From Candidatus Uhrbacteria bacterium (GTDB taxonomy: Bacteria; Patescibacteriota; Patescibacteriia; JACQRZ01), in NCBI GenBank assembly GCA_016206175.1, contig JACQSB010000020.1, forward strand, positions 1-39,912: a DNA stretch of 39,912 nt, written 5' to 3'. The translations under genes and the position numbers were made by a program. Every line of letters begins with the position of its first letter. Position 1 is the stretch's first letter. The notes under the pieces were generated by a model. That model searched no databases. It was not told where the DNA came from and worked only from the letters and a program-made list of their open reading frames with translations. Of the stretch, positions 14,201 to 21,781 are shown in pieces.

Positions 14201-16582
14201 TGCAAGCGCAACGCCTTTTTCATCCTCCGTCTTAAAACGTATCTGGTAAGAGTACTTTTCATCAGCATCCCATGAAAAACTTGCTTTGCCATCTTTATCC
14301 GTACGAATCTCTCGTCCCGGCAGCGTCGTCTCAACCCTTCTGAAGTCGTAGATAGGATACGTTGTCTTCGTATAAGGATCGTACTTTCGTTCGGTGAGCT
14401 CTTTTACATATTCAGTACGCGTAATAGCTACTTGAATAGCTTTATCCGCTATCGGTGATCCATAGTAGAGTTCTTCATCTGTTCCTCCCTCCTCGGCAAG
14501 TCCTCGCGCGATATCAATAGAATGAAGCGATACGGCAAAATTTGCCTTGCTTCCTTCATAGGTAGAATCAATAGATAGAATCGAACGTGCTGGCAGAGAA
14601 ACTACAAATGTTGATGTGCTGATCTGTGCTTCTTCAGAAAACTCCGGCTCAATCGTAGTCGTGTAAATACTCGGCAATCCCCTTCCGGCATCACCGGTGT
14701 CAGGAATAACCGTTGTAAACGTACCCTCTCCGTTTGCATCCAACGTTAATGTGCTTTTCTGGTTATCCCTCTTTGATGCTTCATCGGTATAAAGAATTTT
14801 CAGGCCCGAAACCGGCGTACCGTCAAAAAACTGCGCTTTTGCAGTATACGTGATCTTGTCACCCACAAATCCAACTGCGCGATCTGCCGTTACTGACAGC
14901 GTATAGGCAGGCTTCACGTATGTCTGCACATTTATTTGTTGCGAAGATACTACTGTATCACCATATCGCACAATGATACTATAATATCCCGGCGTGAGAG
15001 ATGCGTAATCGAGTTTGCCAATATACGTGTTTTGGCCACCAAGACGAACAGCTGCTTGCACATATGCATTGTCGTCATCTTTCTCGCCATAGTCGTATGC
15101 GTCCCGCACCTCCACGGATAATTGATTGCCCTTAATATCAGTATCGTCGCGCCGCTTGAGGAATCCCCAAAAATGCACGGTATCAGTTGGCGCATAAATC
15201 GGCTTATCAACAGTAAGACCTTCCCACCACTCATCGGGTTGATAGGCGTTTTGAGAAAACATAGAAAGGAGAAGCGTGTCATCTCCAGAGCTGACTATTA
15301 CAAACGGATATTTTGAGGAATCTTCTTCACTATTCTCCGGCGTTCCGGCCACTTGTTCTTTTGGCGTCGCGAACGATGCAAGCCCTTGGGAATCAGTCGT
15401 ACCAAGTGCTTGTCCGCGATACTCAATGCGTGCGCTTGATACGCCTCGCTTTGTTGCGCCATCGTTAATCCAAACAACTGAATTGGCACCCGCGACAGCT
15501 GAAAATCCTATCAGGTTCGAAATCTGAACCCATGCGGTATCGACTAACTCATCGCCAATATATGCCTCAACACCATAGAATCCTTTGTCAAATTTCTGTG
15601 GAAGTGAAGCATAGGAACTATAATAACCCAGCTCTTCCACTTTCAATTTTTCATCGAATATTTTTTGGTCCTTTGGGAGGTGGAGCTTTATCTCATCGTG
15701 ATATAAAGACCACGACTGCTGTTCATTTTGTATCCTGCTGTATTCAGATAAAAATTCGTTATAGTCCTTAAATCGATAGAGTACAAAACGCGCCTCTTTG
15801 ATATTACCTGCTGAAAGTGCAAAAACCGGGGAGCGTGATGGGACAAATTCCCAAAATGATTTCTCAAAACCCAAGTATGGCGCATCGGGAACATATTCCT
15901 CTTTGCTCTGCGTCTCGAATGTAATCACGGTATCTTCTGATAATAAATCGGCTCCTGTTTTTTCTTTGAGCCCTTTTTTGAGAGTGACGGTGTAGATTGT
16001 CTTATATGCGAGTGGCTCTTGAGGAACAAAAACCAAAGTATAATCTTTTTGTTCAAATTTTCCTTTGACTGCCGGTTGTATATCAAAATACTCCTGAAAC
16101 GGCTCTGCTTCACGATTGAGTGTCAACTCGATTCCGGTTTCAATAGGCACGTCATTGACAAAATTACCGGGAACGGTGCTGGCAACGCCGAATGGAGCTA
16201 TCACTTGATACGCCCAACTTTGTTTTCTCTGCGCGAGAGGTTCCTGGATAGCAAAAGTATAAATGGTATCTGGCTGGAGGTCTTCTGTTGGCTTGAGATC
16301 AAATGTAGTGTCATCGACTGACTGTACAGTCATCTGCACTGTCGGTTCTACCGCAAGCGCTGTTTTCAGCTCCTCCGCCTTAATCGCCCGCGAACTTTTT
16401 ACTCGAAAACTTGTAGTTGGTTCAACGACCAATTCACCCCGTGCTTTCAGGGGCTGCAGTTGAAATGTGACAGCCGGACGCAACAATGCCTTCCCGCCCT
16501 TCCATACATAGAATATTCCTCCCGCCGCAATAACAAGAAGAAGGCTTGCCACGCCGATCACGAGCCATGCACGGTTTGCCAT
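11258..16582 (-). CDS. Alpha-2-macroglobulin-like membrane-anchored protein with inserted Hint domain
   Basis: The 1,774-residue protein starts with a membrane anchor (about 7-27, LVIGVASLLLVIAAGGIFYVW). Ig-like Big_5-type domains follow (to ~235). Macroglobulin domains come next (VDKPIYAPTDTVHFWG, SLTPGYYSIIVRYGD, KERYRPRETARLAIDVKDAKG). A Gly-rich bait-like segment (~996-1137) is interrupted by a complete Hint domain at 1002-1129. The A2M domain (TSWSTKAEAVTPDLYTGYEE), an alpha-helical thioester-type domain and a C-terminal receptor-like domain (to 1774) follow. The canonical thioester C-x-E-Q is not seen; the matching place may be CACER (1325-1329). Bacterial relatives guard the envelope by trapping proteases. 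It follows mltG and a tiny ORF and precedes the MEMO gene by 10 bases. No Shine-Dalgarno site is visible. Confidence 0.88.
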   Translation of the reverse strand: MANRAWLVIGVASLLLVIAAGGIFYVWKGGKALLRPAVTFQLQPLKARGELVVEPTTSFRVKSSRAIKAEELKTALAVEPTVQMTVQSVDDTTFDLKPTEDLQPDTIYTFAIQEPLAQRKQSWAYQVIAPFGVASTVPGNFVNDVPIETGIELTLNREAEPFQEYFDIQPAVKGKFEQKDYTLVFVPQEPLAYKTIYTVTLKKGLKEKTGADLLSEDTVITFETQSKEEYVPDAPYLGFEKSFWEFVPSRSPVFALSAGNIKEARFVLYRFKDYNEFLSEYSRIQNEQQSWSLYHDEIKLHLPKDQKIFDEKLKVEELGYYSSYASLPQKFDKGFYGVEAYIGDELVDTAWVQISNLIGFSAVAGANSVVWINDGATKRGVSSARIEYRGQALGTTDSQGLASFATPKEQVAGTPENSEEDSSKYPFVIVSSGDDTLLLSMFSQNAYQPDEWWEGLTVDKPIYAPTDTVHFWGFLKRRDDTDIKGNQLSVEVRDAYDYGEKDDDNAYVQAAVRLGGQNTYIGKLDYASLTPGYYSIIVRYGDTVVSSQQINVQTYVKPAYTLSVTADRAVGFVGDKITYTAKAQFFDGTPVSGLKILYTDEASKRDNQKSTLTLDANGEGTFTTVIPDTGDAGRGLPSIYTTTIEPEFSEEAQISTSTFVVSLPARSILSIDSTYEGSKANFAVSLHSIDIARGLAEEGGTDEELYYGSPIADKAIQVAITRTEYVKELTERKYDPYTKTTYPIYDFRRVETTLPGREIRTDKDGKASFSWDADEKYSYQIRFKTEDEKGVALASEHDVYTPYLGSYYGSPLGINLVDKNAPKYYYKIGDEIGVGVERNDGTKMKEGKDSFLYLRVINGTISPFVSDSSDYKDIFTEKYIPNIEIAAAWFSGERYYSTGDYWYGSNLNFNFDSDDRRLDVTITKDKERYRPRETARLAIDVKDAKGQPRKTHVLVSAIDAALKTFGETPTLDSQLYKSLYTQLFIGSTHETPLSSGAEGGGCFLKGTLILTPEGERSIEKLRPGDYVLTRATRSDTTLVPARIWRITSQPSNEYITINGTLSMTSNHRLLVNDRWTSAGAVSVGDKLLNAKGETVSVENVSRKQVVQKVYNIEIENQHTFFAAGIYVHNQEKGGGEGAPRTEFKDTVYFQTVETDENGHAQASFPLPDNLTSWSTKAEAVTPDLYTGYEEISLPVSIPFFVEATVNQTYLEGDNLTVRLRTFGTEAGDKQITYTVESPTLPFSKIEKQGGNSMEIFLGQLPKGLHPLTITARSGTLSDTLVRMIDVRDTYFSKKVGDYQLLKRGKETDFSSLASRVQGYATLTACACERNNYLSDLTLLQFGGIRLDEAAADAIAASLEEKYFADEGAVEQELPAPRDLTSYQRDTGGFGVVRHGGDELYVSALVAQASRYTDLMLYSKQQLESYLYTSMNDQKTDRTRQIYALWGLAGLHKPVLDTLQFYLADKDLTLEEKVYVASALASLGAREKAKEYYESQIRQQLVDQQPYLFVRGLKDGDADLRVTAVLGYLLASVQDESALRSLAYIREYSPTKTRIDLEHSLILAEVIPQLNDEEAVIEYETPSGVQTVTISKDKRFYKRIGAQELAATKIRAKKGNVSILLAYNEGDPSKKNIVDPAIGLDRSYHLKGDTRFTELHDGDLVKITLTPKIDKSVQQDSFEITDYLPSGLRAIESAPYWNGEYDYNELPTVIVQDQGYPIRVDGQRVVFDWYKGSRPFYYYARVVSKGSFRAESAQIQSSATQASVNYSSEDAVMIK
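13196..13579 (-). other. Hint (intein/hedgehog-type) domain inside the macroglobulin
   Basis: This is a 128-residue insert, protein residues 1002-1129. It begins CFLKGTLILTPEG with Cys1 (C1002), continues IEKLRPGDYVL (block A), has the TxxH motif of block B (T1064-S-N-H1067, TSNHRLLV), block F KVYNIEIENQHTFFAAG (H1118) and ends VHN (H1128, N1129). These are all the residues used for N-S acyl shift and Asn cyclisation. The next residue is Gln (Q1130), not Cys/Ser/Thr, so classical splicing is not expected; cleavage or atypical (BIL/PT-HINT-like) processing is more likely. No homing endonuclease is present. The flanks GAEGGG and QEKGGGEG are one Gly-rich loop once the insert is removed. Confidence 0.9.
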
Positions 16583-16622
16583 AAATATACGTTATAAATA
16601 TAAAGAATGATCAATGGGGTAA

Positions 16623-16742
16623 TTACTTTGTTTTCCCGACTATTTGCGTTCGCGTCTGATAGGCTTTTCTGATGCGAAAACTACTGGGGGTACGATATTG
16701 GGCCTTGCCCTGATTTCCTTTTGTCCGTGAATAGTTTTTCAT
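16623..16742 (-). CDS. Possible 39-residue highly basic protein
   Basis: The ATG at 16742 overlaps the mltG stop as ATGA (16742-16739), the same coupling used elsewhere in this operon. The product is 39 residues (MKNYSRTKGNQGKAQYRT..., ending VGKTK). It contains 11 Lys/Arg and no acidic residues, with no membrane segment and no Cys. I do not recognise it. It fills most of the otherwise empty gap between mltG and the macroglobulin gene. It could be a chance open frame; the overlap and the strong charge bias are the only support. Confidence 0.4.
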   Translation of the reverse strand: MKNYSRTKGNQGKAQYRTPSSFRIRKAYQTRTQIVGKTK

Positions 16743-17734
16743 AGATATTGCAGTTTTTTCTTCTTGTGCTCATCAAACGTCTTGCTGTAATAGACATTCC
16801 CCTTCGCATCGGTCAAAAAAAATAAAAAATCATTTTTTATTGGGTACAGCGCTGCCTTCAAAGATGAAAGGCCGGGGTTTCCGATAGGACCCGGCGGCAA
16901 GCCTTTATACTTGTATGTATTATACAATGAGTCGATTGCCAGATCAACAGATTTGGCCTGGGGGTCTTTCTTACCAGTGATGAAGTTTATGGTAGAATCA
17001 GCCTGTAGTGGCATACCTTGCGCGATCCTTCGCCGGAAAATATCTGAAACCATACGGCGATCTTGCTCACTCGTCACTTCCTTTTCGATAATACTGGCAA
17101 GCGTTACAATTTGATGTATTGTATATCCTTGGCTTTGCGCTTCCCGACGCATATTTTCCGTCATTTTTTCGCCAAAAGTTCCCAGCACTTTCCGTATGAT
17201 CGACGCGCTTTCAGCATCTTCAAAAACCCGATAGGTATCAGGAAAAAGATATCCTTCCAAAGGATCATTAGTTGGAAGCCCCGCAAGAAACGGATATTCA
17301 TTGCTCCAATTCTGCCGAACGGCTTTGCTAAACTCATCGACAGTTACAAGATCAATACTGGCGAGATATTCGGCAATTTGTTGCGTTGTCCATCCTTCAA
17401 TAAAACGGATTGTGGTTTCTTTCCTATCGGGTCCACCCACAAACAAACGGTATACCCCGTACATACTCGTTGATTTTGGTATCGTGTAGGTACCGGCCTG
17501 TATCAGTTTTCCTCCTTCGAATCTCCAGACGAGATAAAAAATCGCATCGTTCATAATAACTCCGTTTACAGCCAATCCTCTTGCGATATCATCCACACTA
17601 TCTCCCTGATTGACGATATAGCGTATAGAGCTTGTATCCGATGATTGCGGAGCAAAGAATAAGTAGGAAAAAGCGCCGGCTATCAGAAGCGCAATAACAA
17701 GCACACCGACAAACAATCGGAATATCGAATTCAT
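16739..17734 (-). CDS. mltG: Endolytic murein transglycosylase MltG (YceG-like)
   Basis: MltG cuts nascent peptidoglycan strands at the inner membrane and is thought to set glycan chain length. The 331-residue protein has one N-terminal membrane segment (about 7-27), a LysM-like region (YIVNQGDSVDDIARGLAVNG) and the catalytic domain with EGYLFPDTYRV (160-170) and TLASIIEKEV (211-220). E217 matches the catalytic Glu of the E. coli enzyme (E218). DSTINFITGK and GLPPGPIGNPGLSSLKAAL are further family signatures. It overlaps the PAP2 gene by 4 bases (ATGA) and its stop overlaps the possible small ORF. Confidence 0.95.
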   Translation of the reverse strand: MNSIFRLFVGVLVIALLIAGAFSYLFFAPQSSDTSSIRYIVNQGDSVDDIARGLAVNGVIMNDAIFYLVWRFEGGKLIQAGTYTIPKSTSMYGVYRLFVGGPDRKETTIRFIEGWTTQQIAEYLASIDLVTVDEFSKAVRQNWSNEYPFLAGLPTNDPLEGYLFPDTYRVFEDAESASIIRKVLGTFGEKMTENMRREAQSQGYTIHQIVTLASIIEKEVTSEQDRRMVSDIFRRRIAQGMPLQADSTINFITGKKDPQAKSVDLAIDSLYNTYKYKGLPPGPIGNPGLSSLKAALYPIKNDFLFFLTDAKGNVYYSKTFDEHKKKKLQYL

Positions 17735-18243
17735 AAAACCGGCTTATTACTTACTCTGTGATCGATATACTTACCGATAGCTGCTGCAAACAAACCGACG
17801 CCAAATCCGGCAAGAATATCGCTTGGGTAGTGGACGCCTGCCATTATTCGAGCAACACCGATCAAGACTGCAATGACGATGGCGTAGACACCCCGCGTGC
17901 GCGGCGCACAAAGAAAAATACTTGCCGCTAACGCCATTGCAAGTGCCGCATGATCAGAGGGGAATGAATCATGCAAATAGTGCGTATCGAATAATGGCTG
18001 CGCATCGAGGGATACGAATGGCCGATCACGATACCAAACCAGAGATATCAAGGCATTGATCCCGTACGCTAGTGCCAGAGATGGAAGCGAAAGTTTTATG
18101 CAACGCTTCCATCTCGCAAAGCGCAGGAATAAAAGAGGATAGGCAAAAATTGCAAAACGCGCAAAAATAATTACAAGGCCTTGAACAAGGGGGTAGTGCA
18201 GCGCAATGCCATGGAACGCCTTAAATAGGAATGTATCAATCAT
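17731..18243 (-). CDS. PAP2-family membrane phosphatase (BcrC/UppP2-like)
   Basis: The 170-residue polytopic membrane protein has the PAP2 signatures YRDRPF (R74, P75), SFPSDHAA (H98) and ARIMAGVHYPSD (R132, H138, D142). The PSDH variant is typical of BcrC-type undecaprenyl pyrophosphatases, so the likely role is recycling the lipid carrier for peptidoglycan and surface glycans (family knowledge; substrate not proven). The Lys of motif 1 is not conserved. It overlaps rseP upstream and mltG downstream by 4 bases each, fitting a coupled envelope operon. Confidence 0.85.
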   Translation of the reverse strand: MIDTFLFKAFHGIALHYPLVQGLVIIFARFAIFAYPLLFLRFARWKRCIKLSLPSLALAYGINALISLVWYRDRPFVSLDAQPLFDTHYLHDSFPSDHAALAMALAASIFLCAPRTRGVYAIVIAVLIGVARIMAGVHYPSDILAGFGVGLFAAAIGKYIDHRVSNKPVL

Positions 18244-19313
18244 CGAATCAGATTACCGATATCACGAGCAGTAACGAGCACGAGGAGACCCAACAAAATA
18301 ACAAATCCGATAAGGTGGATAGCATTTTCAATTTCTGGACGCATAGAACGGCGACGGACCCCTTCGATCAAAGCAAAAAGAATGCGGCCGCCATCCAATG
18401 CGGGAATCGGCAATACGTTAAATATTCCCAGACTCAAAGAAATAAGCGCCATAAGATTCAGGAGATAGGAAAAGCCGAGTTCCGCAGCCTTTGCCGTATG
18501 TTTTGCAATACCGACAGGTCCCACAAATCCATCAAATTGAAGTGTTCGGATCGCGCTGCCTAACGTCTGAAAAATAGTTTGCACAAGCGCTATGGTAGTG
18601 CGGCCTGCTTCGTAGAATGCAATCGGCAATGGGTATGATACCGTACCGATCGCGATCAACTCAATGCCGAATGTAGCTTTCGTGTTCTCGCCGCGAATAG
18701 ACGGGGCGATACGAAGAGTCCGTTTTTGGCCCCCGCGTTTGATATCGATCGGAAGCTCGATGCCTGATTTCGTTCCAACGAATTCCTGCACGGAAGCTAT
18801 TGAAGGAAATTCCACGCCATCTATCTTTTCTATGATATCCCCTGCTTGCAAACCTCCGAGAGCTGCCGGCGTATCAGACAGTACACCAATTACCTGAATA
18901 TGTTTGTCGCGAATGTCTGCACTTGCAGAAAGCCCATCAATGCTTTGTGGCATACCGATGCTAAACCCTATGGTAAAGACAAGCACGGTAAAAGCGATAT
19001 TCATAAACACGCCCGCACCGAGCACAATTATTCTTTGCCAGATTGGTTTTGCAACAAAACTATCCGAATCGCTTGCTGATTCGCCCTGCTCTCCTTTGAG
19101 TTTTACAAACCCTCCGAACGGCAGCCAATTCAACGTATATGTCGTCCGTTTACCCTTCTTGATGATCGCAGCACGCGGCGGGAAACCAAGACCGAACTCC
19201 TCAACAGCTATGCCGAATATTCTTGCGGCAATAAAGTGTCCCCATTCATGGAGCAAAACAAGAAAACTTAAAATAATAAGAAATAATGCTGTCGTACTGA
19301 TGATTTCAAGCAT
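18240..19313 (-). CDS. rseP: Site-2 intramembrane metalloprotease RseP
   Basis: This zinc protease cleaves membrane proteins within the bilayer, such as anti-sigma factors and signal-peptide remnants. The 357-residue protein has HEWGH (22-26) in the first membrane segment and GFPPRAAIIKKGKRTTYTLNWLPFGGFVKLKGE near 43-75. A single PDZ domain lies at about 120-200 (GVLSDTPAALGGLQAGDIIEKIDG). The second zinc-binding segment is NVLPIPALDGGR near 300-312. There is one PDZ domain, as in Gram-positive-type members, instead of two as in E. coli. It sits between frr and PAP2; the frr-rseP order is common in bacteria. Confidence 0.95.
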   Translation of the reverse strand: MLEIISTTALFLIILSFLVLLHEWGHFIAARIFGIAVEEFGLGFPPRAAIIKKGKRTTYTLNWLPFGGFVKLKGEQGESASDSDSFVAKPIWQRIIVLGAGVFMNIAFTVLVFTIGFSIGMPQSIDGLSASADIRDKHIQVIGVLSDTPAALGGLQAGDIIEKIDGVEFPSIASVQEFVGTKSGIELPIDIKRGGQKRTLRIAPSIRGENTKATFGIELIAIGTVSYPLPIAFYEAGRTTIALVQTIFQTLGSAIRTLQFDGFVGPVGIAKHTAKAAELGFSYLLNLMALISLSLGIFNVLPIPALDGGRILFALIEGVRRRSMRPEIENAIHLIGFVILLGLLVLVTARDIGNLIR

Positions 19314-19321
19314 GGATGTAA

Positions 19322-19888
19322 TTATATAGTCATTATGTCTTGCTCTTTTTTGGCAGCAGCTGTTTCAACCGCATCAACAAATTCCTTTGTCATTTCATCA
19401 AGCTTTTTTAACAGTTGAAACTTATCGTCCTCGGTAATCTCCTTATTCCGCTGTGCCTGCATGATAGTATCACGAATATCGTCACGAACACCACGCAGTG
19501 CGATTCTTGCTTTTTCTGTTCGCTCTCTTAGCAGTTTCGTAAGATTCTTTCGATTTTCTTCGGTAAGGGTGGGAAGTGAAACACGAACTGATGCGCCGTC
19601 ATTCGATGCTTGTGCTCCAATGTTTGCTGCAGCAATTGCTTTCTCGATTTCTTTCAACACTGATGTATCCCATGGTGTTATCAGAATCGACCGTGCATCC
19701 GGTATGCTGATGGTGCCAAGATGCAGTATCGGCGTCATCGTGCCGTAAGCATCAACGAGGATCTGATCAACAAGCGCAGCATTCGCTCTCCCTGTGCGAA
19801 GCCGACCTATCTCGTCACGGAAGTGTTCTACGTGAGTTTCAAAGCTTTCTTTCTTGGATTTAAGATCGATCATAGTGGTATGATCCAT
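19322..19888 (-). CDS. frr: Ribosome recycling factor
   Basis: RRF splits post-termination ribosomes together with EF-G. The 188-residue protein has the standard sequence: FRDEIGRLRTGRANAALVDQ, VDAYGTMTPILHLGTISIPD, ITPWDTSVLKEIEKAI, then LPTLTEENRKNLTKLLRERTEKARIALRGVRDD, with an acidic and Lys-rich C-terminal helix. Length is normal. A second ATG five codons in (MIDLKSKK) is an alternative start. It lies 24 bases after the propeller lipoprotein gene and 8 bases before rseP. Confidence 0.97.
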   Translation of the reverse strand: MDHTTMIDLKSKKESFETHVEHFRDEIGRLRTGRANAALVDQILVDAYGTMTPILHLGTISIPDARSILITPWDTSVLKEIEKAIAAANIGAQASNDGASVRVSLPTLTEENRKNLTKLLRERTEKARIALRGVRDDIRDTIMQAQRNKEITEDDKFQLLKKLDEMTKEFVDAVETAAAKKEQDIMTI

Positions 19889-19912
19889 TATTCATTATGA
19901 GTAAATGGGGTA

Positions 19913-21031
19913 TTAATAAAAATCCTCTTCCGGGGTATAAAAGAAGCGTGATTTTTTTGATGGTGTTCGCAGCCCAAGATAGAGGATCGATGAATTATTG
20001 GTGTCAATGCTGATGACTGAGCCGGCGCGTTGCGGAGGCAGCGGTTGCGTATGCCACGTCTTTCCTCCATCCGAACTGCGGAAAAAAGTGTGCTCGGTTG
20101 TGTAATAAATCTCAGAGTCATTTTCTGGATTTACCGCCAAAGCGAAAATAGCGGTATCATCGTTTGTCGTCAAGAGACCAAGGCGTTCCCATGCTCTTCC
20201 TCCATTTAACGTGCGGTAGAGCCCTGCGCGTGATGCATAGATGAGCGAGTTCTGGCGCGAGAGCATCTGTAATCCTCGATATACATCGCGTTTCGGAAAA
20301 TCACGATAGAGCGATTCGGAAATCATCTTCCATGAGCGCCCTTTATCTTCACTGCGGAATATATCGCCGGCAGCGGTTGCGGCGTAGAGAATGGATGGAT
20401 CAAATCGATCGACAAGAATGGTACGCAACGATGCATCCGCGAATCGGTAGAGTGCCTTCCATGTGGTGCCGCGATCAGTGCTTTGGAATATATCACCGCC
20501 ATTGGTCGCCACATAAAGAATGTGCGGCGAAAGCGTATCAACTGCTATACTCGTCAACTCGACATCTGCGCGCGTTTCATCAAGTATGATATACCAACTC
20601 GTTGCGCAATCAGAAGTCTTGAAGAGCTGTTTCGGAGTAAGGGCATAGAGAACACAGCGGGAGCTGTAATCAAATGCCAATGAGACGATCCGCTGGCCGG
20701 GAATAATCTGTGTCCATGATTCGCCGGCATTCTCTGAAGCAAACACACCGCTTGCGTCGGTCCCGATATAGACCAAATTTGAATTACGCGGATCAACAGC
20801 TATGGAACGTACCTCGATGTCGGAAAGTCTATTTTTTTTACCGGCTTCAGAAATCTGCAAGGCTTTCGCCGACCAGGAAACACCGCGGTCAGCTGATTTG
20901 AAAATACCGGGAACATTTTGCGCTGAAAGCTTGAGAGTGCAACCGGCGCCTAAAAAGAGTAACGAACCGAGAGCAAATACAATGACACCTGCCTTTCGTG
21001 CATACATTTTCCAACCGTAAAATCGTGTCAT
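19913..21031 (-). CDS. Lipoprotein with Ycf48/BNR-type beta-propeller
   Basis: The 372-residue protein has a lipoprotein signal (VIVFALGSLLFLGAGC, lipobox LGAGC with the lipidated Cys near residue 31). About seven repeats of the BNR/sortilin-propeller type follow: GIFKSADRGVSW, GVFASENAGESWT, LFKTSDCATSWY, IFQSTDRGTTWK, IFRSEDKGRSWK, LYRTLNGGRAWE and FFRSSDGGKTWH. This predicts a seven-bladed propeller tethered outside the cell. Relatives are common in CPR genomes as sialidase-like or Ycf48-like proteins, but enzymatic residues of sialidases are not apparent, so it is more likely a binding or assembly protein. It lies between the delta-prime gene and frr. Confidence 0.85.
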   Translation of the reverse strand: MTRFYGWKMYARKAGVIVFALGSLLFLGAGCTLKLSAQNVPGIFKSADRGVSWSAKALQISEAGKKNRLSDIEVRSIAVDPRNSNLVYIGTDASGVFASENAGESWTQIIPGQRIVSLAFDYSSRCVLYALTPKQLFKTSDCATSWYIILDETRADVELTSIAVDTLSPHILYVATNGGDIFQSTDRGTTWKALYRFADASLRTILVDRFDPSILYAATAAGDIFRSEDKGRSWKMISESLYRDFPKRDVYRGLQMLSRQNSLIYASRAGLYRTLNGGRAWERLGLLTTNDDTAIFALAVNPENDSEIYYTTEHTFFRSSDGGKTWHTQPLPPQRAGSVISIDTNNSSILYLGLRTPSKKSRFFYTPEEDFY

Positions 21032-21044
21032 GAGTAGAATGACT

Positions 21045-21749
21045 TTATAAAAAAAGGAGGTCGACGCATCCTTGCGGATCTACATGCGACCGGAATGCCC
21101 GATATGCAAGACGAAGTCTCGCATACAGAGCAAGGGATCGTTCCAGATTTTGAACATCTGTGCTCCGACGAATGTGAATTGATAGAAATGACTCGCATGC
21201 CGCAAAGTCGTCAGTGCCCAACTCTTCAGAAGCAGCCAGGGATGGTCGACGATCGGCCCCTATCAACGTTTGCATGGTGTTCATGATATATGTATTTGGT
21301 AACGACGGTCTCTGCAACGCAAACCGGATCGTATGGCAGCGCGAAACAACCGTAGGAAGCAAATCTTTCATGCTCTTTGCAAATAACATAAAAATCGTGC
21401 CTCTCGGAGGTTCTTCGAGTATTTTTAATAATGCATTTGCCGCTTCACGCGTCATTGCATTTGCCGAAGCAATTATTACGAATGTCAACTGATCTGCGGG
21501 AGCCGCTCGCGATAATCGGGAAATCAATCCGCGTATCTGCACGATTGAGATACTGCCACCATCCTCCTCTGGCTCACAGTCAATGCGAAATGCTGAGGGT
21601 AATGAATCGATCAATGAACGTATGCAGTGATCCATCTCTCCGATATCGGTACCTATGCAAAGATACGCATGGTGAAGAGCGTTTCGTTGTGCCACTGCTT
21701 GAAGATATCGGAACGGTATTGATTCCTGCTTCGCCATATGACGGATCAT
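21045..21749 (-). CDS. holB: DNA polymerase III delta-prime subunit
   Basis: Delta-prime is a stator subunit of the clamp loader, which opens the sliding clamp at primer ends. The start at 21749 (about 234 residues) has a weak GAG seven bases upstream; ATG at 21737 and a longer frame from 21830 are alternatives, the latter overlapping the glycosyltransferase gene. The sequence has NALHHAYLCIG at the usual P-loop strand but no GKT motif. NAMTREAANALLKILEEPPRGTIFML and VVSRCHTIRF (the SRC arginine-finger motif) are clear. The lack of Walker A fits a non-ATP-binding delta-prime, as in E. coli. The C-terminal domain is short. Confidence 0.85.
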   Translation of the reverse strand: MIRHMAKQESIPFRYLQAVAQRNALHHAYLCIGTDIGEMDHCIRSLIDSLPSAFRIDCEPEEDGGSISIVQIRGLISRLSRAAPADQLTFVIIASANAMTREAANALLKILEEPPRGTIFMLFAKSMKDLLPTVVSRCHTIRFALQRPSLPNTYIMNTMQTLIGADRRPSLAASEELGTDDFAACESFLSIHIRRSTDVQNLERSLALYARLRLAYRAFRSHVDPQGCVDLLFL

Positions 21750-21781
21750 ATCACATCTCAAAACGAGGTTCAAGACGAGGT

